Source: Jannaschia sp. Os4
GTDB taxonomy: Bacteria; Pseudomonadota; Alphaproteobacteria; Rhodobacterales; Rhodobacteraceae
Reading direction: 5' to 3'
NCBI RefSeq assembly: GCF_016820245.1
Contig: NZ_JAFCAR010000006.1
Span: 1-64,000 of the forward strand
Length of the DNA: 64,000 bases
The notes beneath the pieces are model-generated. The model saw only the letters and a list, made by a program, of their open reading frames with translations, did not search any database and had not been told where the DNA came from. Position 1 is the stretch's first letter. Each line of letters begins with the position of its first letter. Of the stretch, positions 35,210-44,235 are shown piece after piece. The translations under genes were made by a program, and so were the position numbers.

Positions 35210-38200
35210 TGCGCCTCACGACGATCTCCGCCGTCTCGGTCCTCGCGCTGCTGGCCTCGCAGGCCGCCGCCCAAGAGGACACGGGCTTCCTGATCTCCAT
35301 CGACGGCGAGGCCGTCGCGGGCGACGGGTCGCTCGAGGGCATCGTCCCGCGCGCGCCGCTGGACGCCGCGGGGACCGGGCTGGCCCCCGTCGACGTCGCG
35401 CTGGCCGAGGCGGAGGTGCGGGTGCGCTTCGACGGGCTGGCCAGCGACCGGGTCCTCGCCCTCGAGGTGCTCGACGCGCCGGCCCGCCCGCAGGCGGGCG
35501 ACGCGGTGCGCGTGGCGGCGCGGACGAACTACCCGGCCTACCTCGCGGGCGCCGAGGTCGTGGTGGTCGGCCGCGACGGGCGCGGATCGCGCACGCTGGC
35601 CCGCACGCCGATCGACCCGAACGGCGAGGCGGTGGTCCGGTTGCCGCGCGGCGAGGGGCTGGGCGTCATGCTGCGGGTGCGAGATGCCCGGGGCCGCATC
35701 GACGAGACGGTCGTCGTGCCGCTCGACCCGCTCGGGCCGGTCGACGTGCCGGAGGTGGGCGTCGCGGGCGTGGACGTGGAGTCGCCCTTCGACGGCACCG
35801 TGCTCGACGGGCCGTTCCGGGACGGGCTCGGCGCGCGCCGCGGGCGCCTCGACGGGCCGCGCGTGGACGGGACGCCCACGGCGGCGGCGTTGGGCGACAT
35901 GGCCGCCCGGCGGCGCATCCCCGTCAACGGCGGGACGGTGACGGTGTCGGGCTCGAACGTCGTGCCGGGCGCGACCGTCTCGGTGCTGGGCGAGACGGTG
36001 CGCCCCGACGCCGACGGCCGGTTCGTCGTCAGCCGCATCCTGCCCCCGGGCGAAGTGCCCGTGGATGTGCGCGTGGTCGGCCCGAACCAGCGCACCGTGC
36101 TGGAGCGGCAGGTCTTGATCCCGCGCGCGGAGTGGTTCGGCGTCGGCGTCGTCGACGTGACCGTGGGCCGCCGGGCGGGCGACCTGTCGCTGCCGGGCGG
36201 GGGCGAGGCGGACCGGACGTGGGACCGGGGCCGGATCGCGGGCTACGGAACGGGCCGGACGGCGAGCGGCTGGCGCCTGACGGGCCGCGTGGACACCGGC
36301 GAGGAGGAGCTGTCGGACCTCTTCGACCAGCGCGACGACCAGGACGCGGCGTCGCTGCTCGACCGGATCGACCGGGAGGAGCAGGGCTACGGCGAGTTCG
36401 GGGACGACAGCCTGATCGAGGACGGCGCGCCGTCGCGGGGCAAGACCTACCTCCACGCCGAGCGGAACGGGTCGAGCCTCACGTGGGGGGACTGGCAGGC
36501 GACCGTCGGCGGCAACCGCTTCCTGCGCAACGAGCGCACGCTCTACGGGGCGCGGGGCGTCTACGTGTCGCCCGACATGACGTCGCGCGGGGATCCGCGC
36601 GTGGCCGTGGAGCTCTACGCCGCCTCGCCCGAGCGGCTGCCCCGCCGGGACGTGTTCCGGGGCACGGGGGGGTCGGTCTACTTCCTGTCCGAGCAGGACA
36701 TCCACCTCGCCTCCGAGACCGTGACCTTGGAGATCCGCGACCCCGTCACCGACCGGGTGCTGGAGACGCGACGCCTGACCGAGGGGCGGGACTACGACTT
36801 CAACGCGGTGCAGGGGATCGTGACGCTGGACCGCCCGCTGTCGTCCTCGCTGGGCGGCGGCACGGTGGTGACCACGCCGGGCGGCGAGGCGGTCGTCAAC
36901 CTCGTGGTGCAGTACGAGTTCACGCCCACGGCGGGCGACATCGACGGCTACGCGTGGGGCGGTCGGGCCGAGATGTGGGCGACCGACGACCTGCGCCTCG
37001 GCGTCGTGGGCCTCGCCGAGGACACGGGCACCGCCGACCAGACGGCCTATGGCGCGGACCTGCTGTGGCGTCTGGGCGAGGCGTCCTTCGTGGCCCTCGA
37101 CTACGCGCGGTCCGAGGGGCCGGGCTTCGGCTTCCGCACCTCCGTCGACGGCGGCGGGACGTTCGACACCACGGCCGCCGTGGGCGGCGACGGCGAGGCG
37201 GCGGCGGTGAACCTCGATCTCGACTTCGCCGACCTGGGCTTGGCCGCGGAGGGCGGGCTGTCCTTCTACCGCGAGCGGCGGACGGCGGGCTTCTCGTCGC
37301 TCGACCGGCAGGTGACCGTGGACGAGGATCTCTGGGGCGGCGCCGTGGAATGGGCGCCCTCGGAGCGGCTGGCCTTCCGCCTCTACGCGGACGTGCTGGA
37401 GGACGACGCCGGGCGCGAGGCGTCCGAGGCCGGCATCGAGGCGTCCTACGCGCTCAACGCCCGCGACCGGCTCGACCTCGGGGTCGAGTATGTCGAGCGG
37501 CGGGGCGAGACCGCCACCACCGCCACCTCGCGCGACGAGGACGGGGACCGGACGGACGTGGCCCTGCGCTTCACCCGCGCGGCGTCGGACGACCTGACGT
37601 GGTGGGTGTTCGGGCAGGTGACGGCGGACCGGTCCGGCGACTTCCGCCCCAACCACCGTGCCGGCGTCGGCGCGGACTGGGCGCTGAACGAGCAGTGGCG
37701 CTTGGCCGCCGAACTGTCGGGCGGCGCGCGCGGGCCGGGCGGGGACGTGATCCTGCGCTACGACAACGGGGCGGGGACGACCTCCTACGCCGGGTGGAGG
37801 CTCGATCCGGGCCGCGCGTTCGACGGCGTGGCGCTGTCCGGCGACGACCGCGGCACCTTCGTCGCGGGCGGCACGCGCACGCTGGGCGAGGGCGTCGACC
37901 TCTGGGCCGAGAGCACCTACGACCTGTTCGGGCGCCGCCGCGCGCTGACGCAGGGCTACGGCGTCGACTGGCGCGCCAACGACAACCTGACCTTCACCGC
38001 CGCCGCCGAACTGGGCGAGGTGCGCGACCGGTCGCCCTTCGGGGGCGACATCGAGCGGCGCGCCCTGTCGCTCGGGGTCCGCTGGGACGAGGGCGAGGAT
38101 CTGCAGGCCCGCGCCCGGCTGGAGCTGCGCCGCGACCGGGGCCTCGACGAGGGGGTCTCGCAGGACCAGGATGCGGTCCTACTGACGGCGGACGCGCAGT

Positions 38201-38796
38201 GGCGGATCGACGACGCGCGACGGCTGCGGTTCAACCTCGAGTACGCGGACATCGAGAGCGCCGCGAACCTGCTGCCCGAGGGCAGCTACGCCGAGGCGGG
38301 CTTGGGCTACGCGCTGCGCCCGACGCTCGACGACCGCTTCAACCTACTGTTCCAGTACCGCTACGTGCGCGACCTCGTGGGCCAGCAGGTCGACGGCGTC
38401 GCGGGGCAGGGGCCGCGGCAGGAGAGCCACGTCCTGTCGGTGGACGGCGAGTACGACCTCAACGAGCGGTGGTCGCTGGGGGCGAAGTTCGGCGGGCGCT
38501 GGTCCGAGACCTCGCCCGACGGCACCTCGCCCTTCGAGGACAACGACGCGTGGCTCGCCGTGGTGAACACGCGCTGGCACGTCACCCACAAGTGGGACGC
38601 GCTGCTGGAGGCGCGGCGGCTGGAGGCGGACCAGGCGGGCTTCTCGGACACGGGCGTGCTCGGGGCGGTGTATCGCCACGTCGGGCGCAACGCGAAGATC
38701 GGGCTGGGCTACAACTTCGGCAGCTTCTCGGACGACCTGACGGACCTCACGGCGGACGACCGGGGCGTCTTCGTCAACGTGATCGCCAAGTTCTGA
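35209..38796 (+). CDS. Outer-membrane beta-barrel partner of the giant repeat protein
   Basis: 1195 aa from the ATG overlapping the giant gene's stop; GGAGG lies 7 nt upstream. A signal peptide (MRLTTISAVSVLALLASQAA) is followed by a periplasmic part with an Ig-like segment near 245-305 (GGTVTVSGSNVVPGATVSV, VRPDADGRFVV) and an ELRD-like module (TEGRDYDFNAVQGIVTLDRP). From about 590 to the end, alternating aromatic/polar strands (WGGRAEMWATDDLRLGVVGL, AKIGLGYNFGSF) form a large barrel ending in Phe (FVNVIAKF), a typical BAM signal. The coupling suggests it anchors or helps display the giant protein; this is inference. It is not a TonB receptor, as no plug motif was seen. Confidence 0.85.
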   Translation: MRLTTISAVSVLALLASQAAAQEDTGFLISIDGEAVAGDGSLEGIVPRAPLDAAGTGLAPVDVALAEAEVRVRFDGLASDRVLALEVLDAPARPQAGDAVRVAARTNYPAYLAGAEVVVVGRDGRGSRTLARTPIDPNGEAVVRLPRGEGLGVMLRVRDARGRIDETVVVPLDPLGPVDVPEVGVAGVDVESPFDGTVLDGPFRDGLGARRGRLDGPRVDGTPTAAALGDMAARRRIPVNGGTVTVSGSNVVPGATVSVLGETVRPDADGRFVVSRILPPGEVPVDVRVVGPNQRTVLERQVLIPRAEWFGVGVVDVTVGRRAGDLSLPGGGEADRTWDRGRIAGYGTGRTASGWRLTGRVDTGEEELSDLFDQRDDQDAASLLDRIDREEQGYGEFGDDSLIEDGAPSRGKTYLHAERNGSSLTWGDWQATVGGNRFLRNERTLYGARGVYVSPDMTSRGDPRVAVELYAASPERLPRRDVFRGTGGSVYFLSEQDIHLASETVTLEIRDPVTDRVLETRRLTEGRDYDFNAVQGIVTLDRPLSSSLGGGTVVTTPGGEAVVNLVVQYEFTPTAGDIDGYAWGGRAEMWATDDLRLGVVGLAEDTGTADQTAYGADLLWRLGEASFVALDYARSEGPGFGFRTSVDGGGTFDTTAAVGGDGEAAAVNLDLDFADLGLAAEGGLSFYRERRTAGFSSLDRQVTVDEDLWGGAVEWAPSERLAFRLYADVLEDDAGREASEAGIEASYALNARDRLDLGVEYVERRGETATTATSRDEDGDRTDVALRFTRAASDDLTWWVFGQVTADRSGDFRPNHRAGVGADWALNEQWRLAAELSGGARGPGGDVILRYDNGAGTTSYAGWRLDPGRAFDGVALSGDDRGTFVAGGTRTLGEGVDLWAESTYDLFGRRRALTQGYGVDWRANDNLTFTAAAELGEVRDRSPFGGDIERRALSLGVRWDEGEDLQARARLELRRDRGLDEGVSQDQDAVLLTADAQWRIDDARRLRFNLEYADIESAANLLPEGSYAEAGLGYALRPTLDDRFNLLFQYRYVRDLVGQQVDGVAGQGPRQESHVLSVDGEYDLNERWSLGAKFGGRWSETSPDGTSPFEDNDAWLAVVNTRWHVTHKWDALLEARRLEADQAGFSDTGVLGAVYRHVGRNAKIGLGYNFGSFSDDLTDLTADDRGVFVNVIAKF

Positions 38797-38800
38797 GCGG

Positions 38801-39643
38801 TCACACCGGGGCGCGCCGCGCCGACTGGCGGTAGCCGCGCGGCGTCGTGCCGTGGTGGCGCCGGAACAGGCGGTAGAAGTGGCCGAGGTTCGACAGGCCC
38901 ACCGCTTCGGCGACGGCCTCGACCGTCTGGTCCCCGTCGCGCAGCAGGCGGGCGGCGTGGTCCATGCGGACGCCGTTGAGGTAGGTCGTGGGCGACTGGC
39001 CGAGATGCGCCTTCATGGAGCGGCACAGGTGCTCGTGGCTGCGCCCCGCCGCCTCGGCCAAGGCGGCCGCGCCGCCGCGGAACACCGCCGGGTCCATCGC
39101 GCGGCGGCAGGCGCGCGCGAGCCACGGGGGCAGGCCGGGGTCGAGCGCTACGGGATCGCGCAGCACGTCCGCGATGAGGCCGGTCAGGAACGCCTCGAGC
39201 CGGAGCGGCGTGCGCGGTCCCTCGGCCAAGGCGGCGATCCCCTCGGTCGCGCGGCGGAACACGGCGGGGGGCAGGGTGACGAGGTCGGGCTCGGGCGCGT
39301 CGGTCCACCAGAAGCGCCCGGCGCAGTCCCGCGCGTGGCGCGCCCCGAGCGCGTCGACCTCGGCGGAGCGGAGGACGACGTTGAGGATCCGCGCGCGGGC
39401 GCGCCGGGGCGCGTGGACGAGATGGCGGTCGTCGGGCCGTAGGAACGCCGCCGTGCCGGTCACGAGGGCCGTGGCCGCGGTGTCCGTGCGCTGCACGAGC
39501 GGGCCTTCGAGCACGACCATCAGCTCGTGGTAGTCGTGGCGGTGCAGCGTGGCCGGGACCTGCGGGCCGATCGGCTTGACGGTCACGCCGTAGGCCTCGC
39601 CGGGGGCGACGTAATCCTCGACGTGGAAGGTCCGGCAGCGCAT
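38801..39643 (-). CDS. AraC-family transcriptional regulator
   Basis: 280 aa. The N-terminal half is a cupin-like sensor (HRHDYHELMVVLEGP, FLRPDDRHLVHAP) and the C-terminal 100 residues carry the two AraC helix-turn-helix motifs (AALAEAAGRSHEHLCRSMKA, VEAVAEAVGLSNLGHFYRLF) with the usual RLFRRHHGTTPRGYR ending. It is divergent from the PhyH gene at 39800 across a 156-bp region and probably controls that six- to seven-gene operon. The ligand cannot be read from sequence; a sugar or glycoside would fit the neighbours. Confidence 0.92.
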   Translation of the reverse strand: MRCRTFHVEDYVAPGEAYGVTVKPIGPQVPATLHRHDYHELMVVLEGPLVQRTDTAATALVTGTAAFLRPDDRHLVHAPRRARARILNVVLRSAEVDALGARHARDCAGRFWWTDAPEPDLVTLPPAVFRRATEGIAALAEGPRTPLRLEAFLTGLIADVLRDPVALDPGLPPWLARACRRAMDPAVFRGGAAALAEAAGRSHEHLCRSMKAHLGQSPTTYLNGVRMDHAARLLRDGDQTVEAVAEAVGLSNLGHFYRLFRRHHGTTPRGYRQSARRAPV

Positions 39644-39799
39644 GGGGCCAAGTGAGCGCAGGTTTCGGCCCGTCCGTCCACGGTTTCGTCAATCCAGCGT
39701 AGCCTTTCATCAAGCGGCGGCGTCGGCGGCGGGCGGTGCCGGGCGTAGCGTCGGGGGAGGGAGGCGCGCCGACGTACCGTCGTTCGGCGCAGAAGAGAC

Positions 39800-40621
39800 A
39801 TGCTGGACGACCGCTCCGATCTGCGCTTCGCGCCGGTGGCGCCCCGCGAGGGGGGCCGCCTGTCGCGCGACGCGGTCGAGACCTACAACCGCGAGGGCTG
39901 GATCGCGCCCTTCGACGTGCTCGCGCCGGCGGAGGTGGCGGCCCTGCGGGCGTCGGTGGACGGCTGGCTCGCCGCGATGGGGGCGGAGGGCGCCTACGGG
40001 ATCAACTGCTACCAAGCGCGGCTCGCGACCCTGTGGGACTTGTGCCGCCACCCGGCGATCCTCGACCTCGTGGAGGGGATCGTGGGGCCGGACGTCCTGT
40101 GCTGGGCCACCGCGATCCTGTCCAAGCCGCCGGGCGAGGCGCGGGCGGTGCCGTGGCACCAGGACGCGGGGTTCTGGCACCTGTCGCCCGCGCGCACGGT
40201 GACGGTCTGGCTGGCCATCGACGACGCGGACGACGCCAACGCGGCGATGCGGTTCATCCCGCGCACCCACGATCGGGGCGCCCTGCCGATGGAGGCGGTG
40301 GAGGGGGCGGTGTTCGCCCACGGGCTTCGCGACGCCGAGGCGCTGGGGGCGCCGGTGACGAACGTGCTGCGCGCCGGGCAGTGCAGCCTGCACGCCGACA
40401 TGCTGGTGCACGGGTCGGGGCCGAACGGGTCGGACCGGCGGCGGTGCGGGCTGACGCTGCGCTACTGCCCGCCGGAGGTGCGGATCACGGACGAGGGCTG
40501 GCGCCGCGGCGTCGAGGCGGTGGCGTGCCGGGGGTCGTCGGGCGACTGGATCACCCATCCGCGCCCCGGCACGGACGACATCGCGGCGGTCACGTCGCCC
40601 CGCGCGGTGGGCAACAATTGA
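39800..40621 (+). CDS. PhyH-family Fe(II)/2-oxoglutarate dioxygenase
   Basis: 273 aa. The facial triad is visible: WHQDAGFW (His-x-Asp) and the distal His in CSLHADMLVHGSGPN, followed by an Arg in the 2-oxoglutarate site region (RRRCGLTLRYCPPEV). The length is typical of phytanoyl-CoA-dioxygenase-like enzymes that hydroxylate small molecules. It is the first gene divergent from the AraC regulator and its stop overlaps the next start (TTGA). The substrate is unknown; association with an importer and mannosidase suggests modification of an imported compound. Confidence 0.9.
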   Translation: MLDDRSDLRFAPVAPREGGRLSRDAVETYNREGWIAPFDVLAPAEVAALRASVDGWLAAMGAEGAYGINCYQARLATLWDLCRHPAILDLVEGIVGPDVLCWATAILSKPPGEARAVPWHQDAGFWHLSPARTVTVWLAIDDADDANAAMRFIPRTHDRGALPMEAVEGAVFAHGLRDAEALGAPVTNVLRAGQCSLHADMLVHGSGPNGSDRRRCGLTLRYCPPEVRITDEGWRRGVEAVACRGSSGDWITHPRPGTDDIAAVTSPRAVGNN

Positions 40622-41343
40622 GCCTGTCGGTCACATGGCACGGCCAGTCCTGCGTGCGGCTGGCGGCGGACGGCCTGACCGTCGTGACCGATCCCTACAC
40701 GCCCGAGGAACTGGGCTACGCGCCCGTCACCGATCCGGCGGACGTCGCGCTGGCCTCCTCGGACGACGACAGCGCGCATTGCCGGACCGACCTGATCGCG
40801 GGCCGGGACGGGGGCGACCCGATCCGGTGCAACGCGCTGGAGGTGGCGACGGCGGGCGGCGGGGACGCGGGCGAGGCGATGGTCGGGCCGCTGCACCTGC
40901 GCGCCATCGCCGCCGAGGAGTGGGAGCACCACCCCCGCGGCACCGCGGGGCAGAACGCGATGTACCGCTTCGAGATGGGCGGGCTGCGGATCGCGCACAT
41001 GGGCGACGTGGGCAACGCGCTGTCGGAGGCGCAGGTCGCGTTCTTCGAGGACGTGGACCTGCTGATCGCGCCCACGGGCGGGTCGCCCACGATCCAGCTG
41101 CCCGACCTGATGCACATGATCCACCGGATGCGCCCGCGCGTCGTGCTGCCGGTCCACTTCCGGACCTTGGCCTACCGGCCGGCCAACATCCTGTGGATCG
41201 AGGACTTCCTGCGCCACTGGCGGGACGAGGCGGTGCGCTTCGCCTTCGGGCCGCGCGCCACGCTCGACCCGGCGGCGGTGCGGGCGGCGAAGGGGCCGCA
41301 GGTGCTGGTGCTGGACTACCTGCGCGGCGATCCGCCAGACTGA
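40618..41343 (+). CDS. Atypical metallo-beta-lactamase-fold protein (UlaG-like)
   Basis: 241 aa from a TTG start that overlaps the dioxygenase stop; no in-frame ATG exists near the domain start, so the rare start is needed. The fold is indicated by VTWHGQSCVRLAADG, VVTDPYTPEE, RIAHMGDVGNAL and VVLPVHFRTL, in the order of lactonase-like MBL proteins. The usual HxHxDH loop is replaced by SSDDDSAH, so the first metal site is altered. It may be a hydrolase with a changed metal centre or a non-catalytic relative. It is coupled to the dioxygenase and upstream of the ABC importer genes. Confidence 0.8.
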   Translation: MSLSVTWHGQSCVRLAADGLTVVTDPYTPEELGYAPVTDPADVALASSDDDSAHCRTDLIAGRDGGDPIRCNALEVATAGGGDAGEAMVGPLHLRAIAAEEWEHHPRGTAGQNAMYRFEMGGLRIAHMGDVGNALSEAQVAFFEDVDLLIAPTGGSPTIQLPDLMHMIHRMRPRVVLPVHFRTLAYRPANILWIEDFLRHWRDEAVRFAFGPRATLDPAAVRAAKGPQVLVLDYLRGDPPD

Positions 41344-41388
41344 ACTCAACCACGGCCTGAACGGCCGGGTCCTTGGGAGGAGACGAGA

Positions 41389-43113
41389 ATGAGACTTCTG
41401 ACGATGACGGGCGCGGCGGCCGCGCTGATGGCGACGACCGCCTTGGCGCAGGACGTGGCGCGCGAGGACACGGTGATCTTCGACCTCGACCGGACCATCT
41501 CGGACCCCGGCAACTTCAACTGGTTCACGGACGGCACCGGCGTGCGCCGCCTCCAGGGCGCGCACCAGACGATGTGGGAGCCGCTGTTCATCCTCAACTA
41601 CGGCACCGGCGAGCTGGAGCCGTGGCTGGCCTCCGGCTCGGAGCAGAACGAGGACGCGACCGAGTTCACCGTGACGCTCCGCGAGGGGGTGACGTGGTCG
41701 GACGGCGAGACGTTCGACGCCGACGACGTGGTGTTCACGGTCAACATGGCGCTGGAGAACGAGGAGATCACCGCCCGCGAGGCCGCGACCCTGCGCGAGC
41801 AGGTGGCCAGCGTCGAGAAGGTCGACGACCTGACCGTGCGCTTCACGCTGACGGATGCGAACCCGCGCTTCCTCGTGGAGAACTTCGGCGTCCGCATCTT
41901 CGGGTCGTTCCTCATCATGCCCGAGCACGTCTGGGCGGGCGAGGACCCGGCGACCTTCACCTTCCCCGAGCCGATCGGCACCGGCCCCTACACCTTCGAG
42001 AGCGCGGCCACGAACCGCGCGATCTGGACCCGGAACGACGACTGGTGGGGCGCGGCGACGGGCTTCGCGGACCTGCCTGCGCCGCAGCGCGTCATCTTCC
42101 TCGAGACCGGGGGCGAGGAGTCCCGCGCGCAGCTGATGGCCGCCAACGAGCTGGACGCCGCGCAGAGCGTCGGCGTCGGCACCTTCGAGGCGATCCGCGC
42201 GCAGAACCCGAACGTCATCGCGTGGTATGCCGACTATCCCTACGCCGCCGCCGACCCCTGCGCCCGCCAGCTGGAGATCAACACCACCGTCGCCCCGTGG
42301 GACGACCCGCGGATGCGCCGGGCGGTGGCCCACATCATCGACCGCAACCAGATCGTGAACGTGGCCTACGAAGGCACGACCGAGCCGTCGCGCACCATGT
42401 TCGCGCAGTTCGGCTCGATGGACCCGTTCATCTCGGCGGTCGAGGAGGCGGGCTACGGCCTGTCGCCCACGGCGGACGTGGAGGCGGGGCAGGCGCTCCT
42501 GGAGGAGGCGGGGTGGACCCGCGACGGCGACTACTACGCCAAGGACGGCGAGACGCTGTCGGTCGCGATTCACGTCAACTCGGCCAGCCAAGAGTACGTC
42601 CGCACCATCGACGTCATCGTCGAGCAGCTGCAGCGCGCCGGGATCGACGCCCGCGCGGTGCCGGTCGAGAACGGCGTGTTCTGGGGCGAGGTGCTGCCCT
42701 TCGGCGCCTACGAGATGTCCTACTCGTGGCTCTCCTGCGGGTCGGTGAACGAGCCGTGGGCGTCCATGGGCCGCTACACGACCGACACCGTGGTGCCGGT
42801 GGGCGAGCGGACGCCGGGCTTCAACAACACCGCGCGCTGGTCGGGCGAGGGGGCCGAGGCCTACACCGCCATCATGGCGGACATGGAGGGCCGCGCCTTG
42901 GGCGACCCGGAGGTGCCCGCGATGGTGGCCGAGGCCTACCAGTACCTCGACGCCGAGATGCCGTTCATCCCGCTGGTGCAGGCGGCCAAGCTGGTGCCGT
43001 TCAACACGACCTACTGGACGGGCTGGCCCACCGCCGACAACGAGTACAACCATCCCTTCCACTGGTGGAACCACACGCACCAGATCCTGCAGAACTTGGA
43101 GAAGGCCGAGTAG
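41389..43113 (+). CDS. ABC importer solute-binding protein, family 5
   Basis: 574 aa with signal peptide (LLTMTGAAAALMATTALAQD). Family-5 landmarks are GELEPWLASG, FTVTLREGVTWSDGE, FDADDVVFTVNMAL and PIGTGPYTF, and the length fits. Such proteins bind peptides, nickel or oligosaccharides and deliver them to DppBC-type permeases. A strong GGGAGGAG ribosome site precedes it. The GH38 mannosidase at the operon end favours an oligosaccharide or glycoside ligand, which is inference. Two hairpins follow the gene, probably favouring high expression of the binding protein over the permeases. Confidence 0.92.
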   Translation: MRLLTMTGAAAALMATTALAQDVAREDTVIFDLDRTISDPGNFNWFTDGTGVRRLQGAHQTMWEPLFILNYGTGELEPWLASGSEQNEDATEFTVTLREGVTWSDGETFDADDVVFTVNMALENEEITAREAATLREQVASVEKVDDLTVRFTLTDANPRFLVENFGVRIFGSFLIMPEHVWAGEDPATFTFPEPIGTGPYTFESAATNRAIWTRNDDWWGAATGFADLPAPQRVIFLETGGEESRAQLMAANELDAAQSVGVGTFEAIRAQNPNVIAWYADYPYAAADPCARQLEINTTVAPWDDPRMRRAVAHIIDRNQIVNVAYEGTTEPSRTMFAQFGSMDPFISAVEEAGYGLSPTADVEAGQALLEEAGWTRDGDYYAKDGETLSVAIHVNSASQEYVRTIDVIVEQLQRAGIDARAVPVENGVFWGEVLPFGAYEMSYSWLSCGSVNEPWASMGRYTTDTVVPVGERTPGFNNTARWSGEGAEAYTAIMADMEGRALGDPEVPAMVAEAYQYLDAEMPFIPLVQAAKLVPFNTTYWTGWPTADNEYNHPFHWWNHTHQILQNLEKAE

Positions 43114-43127
43114 CCGGCCTTCCCAAA

Positions 43128-43172
43128 CCCCGGACCTGATCCGGGGCCTCGCGGGGCCGGATAGCCGGCCCC
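43128..43172 (+). terminator. Two consecutive hairpins after the solute-binding protein gene
   Basis: First: CCCCGGA / TCCGGGG with a 5-nt loop (43128-43146), which looks like a dispersed alphaproteobacterial REP-type palindrome. Second: GGGGCCGG-ATAG-CCGGCCCC (43153-43172), perfect 8-bp arms. No U tract, so partial termination or mRNA stabilisation is likelier than full stop. Confidence 0.55.
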
Positions 43173-43200
43173 GCGCCCCCTCTGACCGGGAGGCCGCGCC

Positions 43201-44235
43201 ATGTTCGGGATACCCCGTTCCTACCTGCTGAACCGGCTCCTCACGCTGGTCCTCACGATCGTCATCGCCGCGACGCTGATCTGGATCATCCCGCGCCTGT
43301 CGCCCGTCGATCCCGCCGAGATCGCGCTGGGGCGCATGGCCTCGGGCGCCGGGTCCGTCGCGGGATCGGACCAGATCCTCGAGACGCTGCGCGCGCAGAT
43401 GGGCATCGATCAGCCCCTCGTCGTGCAGTACCTCAAGTACATCGGCGGCGTGCTGACGCTGGACTTCGGCCTGTCGACAGCGTCCTTCCCCACCCCCGTC
43501 TCCCAACTGATCGCCGCCGCCTTGCCTTGGACGCTGGGCCTGATGATCCTGTCGCTGATCATCACCTTCGTGGTGGGCAACGCGCTTGGGGCGTTCATGG
43601 CGTGGGACCGCACGCCCAAGCTGGCCCGCGTGGCGATCCCGGCGGCGATGATCTTCACCTCCGTCCCGCCGATCCTGTCGGGCCTGCTCCTGATGTGGCT
43701 CTTCGCGGCCAAGCTGCGCTGGCTGCCGCTGACGGGGGCCTACGGCCTCACGGTCGAGCCGGGCTGGTCGTGGGCCTTCGTCGGCTCGGTGATCGAGCAC
43801 GGCATCCTGCCCGCGCTCTCCATCGTCGTCGTGACCTTTGGCTTCTGGGCGCTCGGGATGCGCGGCCTGATGGTCAGCGTGCAGGGCGAGGACTACGTGA
43901 AGCTGGCCGAGGCCAAGGGCCTGCGCCCGCGCTACATCCTCTACAAGTACATGATCCGGAACGCGATCCTGCCGCAGATCACGGCCTTCGCGCTGAAGGT
44001 CGGGCTGCTGGTTGCGGGGCAGGTGCTGGTGGAGCGCATCTTCGCCTACAACGGGATGGGCAAGCTCCTCTACGACGCGATCCTGAACCAGGACTTCCCG
44101 GTCATCCAAGGCGTCTCCTACGTTATCATCCTGATCACCGCGCTGTCGGTCTTCCTCGTGGATCTGCTCTACCCGCTGATCGACCCGCGCATCCGCCGCG
44201 ACGCCCGCGCGGCCAAGGCGGAGGCCGAGGCATGA
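43201..44235 (+). CDS. ABC importer permease, DppB-type
   Basis: 344 aa inner-membrane protein with about six transmembrane helices (LLTLVLTIVIAATLIWII, WTLGLMILSLIITFVVGNAL, IILITALSVFLVDLLYPLI). The EAA-like loop is visible at YVKLAEAKGLRPRYILYKYM. It forms the translocation pore with the next gene product and receives substrate from the family-5 binding protein. The stop overlaps the next start by 4 bp (ATGA). Ribosome site GGGAGG precedes the ATG. Confidence 0.93.
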   Translation: MFGIPRSYLLNRLLTLVLTIVIAATLIWIIPRLSPVDPAEIALGRMASGAGSVAGSDQILETLRAQMGIDQPLVVQYLKYIGGVLTLDFGLSTASFPTPVSQLIAAALPWTLGLMILSLIITFVVGNALGAFMAWDRTPKLARVAIPAAMIFTSVPPILSGLLLMWLFAAKLRWLPLTGAYGLTVEPGWSWAFVGSVIEHGILPALSIVVVTFGFWALGMRGLMVSVQGEDYVKLAEAKGLRPRYILYKYMIRNAILPQITAFALKVGLLVAGQVLVERIFAYNGMGKLLYDAILNQDFPVIQGVSYVIILITALSVFLVDLLYPLIDPRIRRDARAAKAEAEA

